Below are positions 35,177-36,793 of a DNA stretch of 36,793 nucleotides, piece by piece. The DNA lies in contig CAIWVP010000174.1 in assembly GCA_903916195.1 (NCBI GenBank), forward strand, positions 1-36,793, written 5' to 3'. The translations under genes were made by a program, and so were the position numbers. The notes below the pieces were generated by a model. The model did no database searches and was not told where the DNA came from. It saw only the letters and a program-made list of their open reading frames with translations. Source of the DNA: an uncultured Verrucomicrobiota bacterium (GTDB taxonomy: Bacteria; Verrucomicrobiota; Verrucomicrobiia; Limisphaerales; UBA9464). Each line of letters starts with the position of its first letter. The first letter of the stretch is position 1.

Positions 35177-35569
35177 ATGCGCCGAACGCTCCTCCTCACC
35201 GACGACCCGATCGACGAACCCGCGCTCGTCGCCGGCCGCCCGATGTCCGCGGGCATGGGGGCCGCCATCGTGTTCAGCGGCGTGGTACGCGGCAGCGAGG
35301 ACGGGGCGCCCATCGGCGCCATCGGCTACGAAGGGTTCCGGGCGATGGTGGAACGGCAATTCGGACTGCTCTTCGACGAGATGGAGCGGCGGTGGCCGGT
35401 CGGATCGGTCCGCCTCGTGCACCGGCTCGGCGTCGTGAAGGTCGGCGAATCCTCGCTGTGGGTCGAGGTCGTCGCGCCCCATCGGAGGGAAGCTTTCGAA
35501 GCCAGCCAATGGCTCATCGATGAGATGAAGCGCGTGGTGCCGATCTGGAAGCGTCCGATCCCCGCATGA
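35177..35569 (+). CDS. moaE: Molybdopterin synthase catalytic subunit MoaE
   Basis: A 130-residue MoaE. Typical segments are GAAIVFSGVVRGSEDG, IGYEGFRAMVERQF, VRLVHRLGVVKVGESSLWV, VVAPHRREAFEASQWLIDEM, and the active-site lysines in KRVVPIWKR. With MoaD it forms the heterotetramer that inserts both sulfurs into the pterin. No other Mo-cofactor gene is in the window. The ATG at 35177 gives the normal family N-terminus and lies after the moaD stop; the longer frame through moaD is a shadow. Confidence 0.93.
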   Translation: MRRTLLLTDDPIDEPALVAGRPMSAGMGAAIVFSGVVRGSEDGAPIGAIGYEGFRAMVERQFGLLFDEMERRWPVGSVRLVHRLGVVKVGESSLWVEVVAPHRREAFEASQWLIDEMKRVVPIWKRPIPA

Positions 35570-35690
35570 ACGGAACGGGGCGAGGCCGCCGGCCGAATGT
35601 CACCGGCCTTCCATGCTCATGGAAACCGAGGTCCGGAGGTCTCTCGGAGACGGCGGAAGGTGCCGGGCGTCCCGTCGTCCCCTGCCCTTG

Positions 35691-35714
35691 CCAAAGCCCA
35701 TCGAAGGGCTTTGG
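35691..35714. promoter_or_regulatory. Hairpin upstream of folE2
   Basis: A perfect 9-bp inverted repeat, CCAAAGCCC and GGGCTTTGG, around the loop ATCGAA, in the 243-base gap between moaE and folE2. No T-tract follows, so it is a weak terminator candidate or a leader structure of folE2. No Zur-type operator was recognised. Confidence 0.45.
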
Positions 35715-35812
35715 CCGCGTCCCGGCCCCTTCGGGAAACCACGTTTGCGGCCCCGAGGTGCGATGCTAGTTTGCGGCCGGCCGACGCAATCCGGTCCAGT
35801 CCGACGATCCTC

Positions 35813-36634
35813 ATGATGAGCGCCCACGACACACTAGCCGCCCCGCAGCCGACCGCCAAACCGCTTGCCGACCAGCAGAACGAACCGGACCACCGGAAGC
35901 TGCGCATCGACAAGGTGGGCGTGCGCGGCCTGCGCTTCCCGATCCAGGTGCGCGACAAGAACGCCGGCACGCTGCAGAGCACCGTCGCGACCATCGGGCT
36001 CTTCGTGGACCTACCGCAGGAGTTCAAGGGCACTCACATGAGCCGGTTCGTCGAGGTGCTCAACGCCCACGGCGGCGTCGTCCACGTCGAGAACATCCCC
36101 GACATGCTGCGGGCCATGCAGACCAAGCTCCACGCGATGAACGCGCACGTCGAGATGGAGTTCCCGTTCTTCCTCTGCAAGAAGGCGCCGGTGTCCGGCA
36201 AGGCCGGCGTGATGGATTACACCATCCGCTTCGATGCGGCGCTCTGCGGCACCGACCTCGATTTCCTGCTCACGGTAAAGGCGAACGTCACCACGCTCTG
36301 CCCCTGCTCAAAGGCGATCTCCCGGTACGGCGCGCACAACCAGCGCGGCGAGGTCACCGTCCAGGTGCGGTCCGAGGGCATCGTGTGGATCGAGGACCTC
36401 ATCGCGCTGATCGAGTCGAGCGGCAGCAGCGAGATGTATTCGCTGCTCAAGCGCGAGGACGAGAAGGCCGTGACCGAGCGCGCCTACGAGAACCCGGTGT
36501 TCGTGGAGGACCTCGTGCGGAACGTCGCCCTGAAGCTCAACGCCCGCCCCGACATCACCTGGTACCGGGTCGAGGCCGAGAACCAAGAGAGCATCCACAA
36601 CCACAACGCCTACGCCTGCATCGAGAAGGGCTGA
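35813..36634 (+). CDS. folE2: GTP cyclohydrolase FolE2 (type IB)
   Basis: A 273-residue FolE2, which converts GTP to dihydroneopterin triphosphate for folate or queuosine synthesis. It differs from FolE in accepting metals other than zinc. Visible marks are VGVRGLRFPIQVRDK near the N-terminus, FVDLPQEFKGTHMSRF, the active-site cysteine segment TTLCPCSKAISRYGAHNQRG and the C-terminal ENQESIHNHNAYACIEKG. Two adjacent ATGs (35813, 35816) are possible starts. No tunnelling-fold partner is adjacent. It lies downstream of moaDE in the same direction, so pterin metabolism is loosely grouped. Confidence 0.95.
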   Translation: MMSAHDTLAAPQPTAKPLADQQNEPDHRKLRIDKVGVRGLRFPIQVRDKNAGTLQSTVATIGLFVDLPQEFKGTHMSRFVEVLNAHGGVVHVENIPDMLRAMQTKLHAMNAHVEMEFPFFLCKKAPVSGKAGVMDYTIRFDAALCGTDLDFLLTVKANVTTLCPCSKAISRYGAHNQRGEVTVQVRSEGIVWIEDLIALIESSGSSEMYSLLKREDEKAVTERAYENPVFVEDLVRNVALKLNARPDITWYRVEAENQESIHNHNAYACIEKG

Positions 36635-36732
36635 AGCCTTCGGACGAGAAATGAGATCGGGACGTCGTGGCGGAAAGCGATCGCGGCCCGAACGGCGTGA
36701 TCGGAAGAGCCCGGCGCGGCTGTTGAGGTAGC

Positions 36733-36772
36733 GCAGACTGGCGGTCTGCTGTGTCGCGGGTTGGCAACCTGC
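36733..36772. repeat. Tandem palindrome resembling a REP element
   Basis: Two short hairpins in a row. The first is GCAGAC-TGGCG-GTCTGC (36733-36749). The second is GCGGGTT-GGC-AACCTGC (36756-36772), a 7-bp stem with one G-U pair. Double hairpins of this design, with related loop and stem sequences, are scattered through intergenic DNA of Verrucomicrobiota as I recall. Only one copy is in the window. Confidence 0.55.
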
Positions 36773-36793
36773 TGGGCGTCCATGTTTCTAGGA

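Noticed and set aside
1..36793. tRNA or rRNA genes
   Set aside because: No cloverleaf or rRNA-like stretch was recognised by eye; a tRNAscan/Infernal run would settle this.

Overview
The window looks like a GC-rich chromosome segment from a Verrucomicrobiota bacterium. The lineage is inferred from a pseudopilin of the style abundant in that phylum, a PQQ-type propeller protein with the WPQWRG motif, very large secreted Ig/LamG/CHRD proteins, an octaheme cytochrome, and a diderm envelope gene set (BamD-like, LptE). No rRNA or tRNA gene was recognised.

1-8111: a complete type I-C CRISPR-Cas locus on the minus strand, in the order cas3-cas5-cas8c-cas7-cas4-cas1-cas2-leader-array. Most junctions are translationally coupled overlaps. 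Only two repeats and one full spacer of the array are visible, because the window edge cuts it. A candidate internal start for the Cas11c small subunit lies in cas8c.

8112-10150: an accessory scar. It holds remnants of IS5-like, IS66-like and IS3-family elements, one intact gene (dinD), and two clipped gene fragments that once flanked dinD in an operon. Near-identical copies of one IS end bound this stretch. A DnaQ-like exonuclease gene follows.

10942-19643: an NHL/six-bladed propeller secreted protein, a small membrane protein, and a minus-strand envelope operon (BamD-like, LptE, PQQ-like propeller protein). The chromosome condensation gene smc lies divergently.

19730-30744: a surface-protein region. 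A LuxR-type regulator with a degenerate receiver domain is divergent from a probable operon of pseudopilin, lipoprotein and a 1313-residue secreted modular protein. An internally deleted transposase remnant follows, then a second 1039-residue secreted modular protein. The two giant genes share an almost identical C-terminal module and 3' untranslated region with two hairpins. An in-frame vestige after the second stop codon suggests that gene lost a CHRD domain.

30934-36793: an octaheme cytochrome c, glnS carrying an in-frame 24-bp minisatellite, moaD and moaE (molybdopterin synthase), folE2, and a tandem palindrome resembling a REP element at the right edge.

The strongest candidates for something new are the domain loss and shared 3' cassette of the giant secreted proteins, the repeat expansion inside glnS, the pseudo-receiver regulator beside the surface operon, and the dinD fragment island next to the CRISPR locus. 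No wholly new defence system is evident from the sequence alone.
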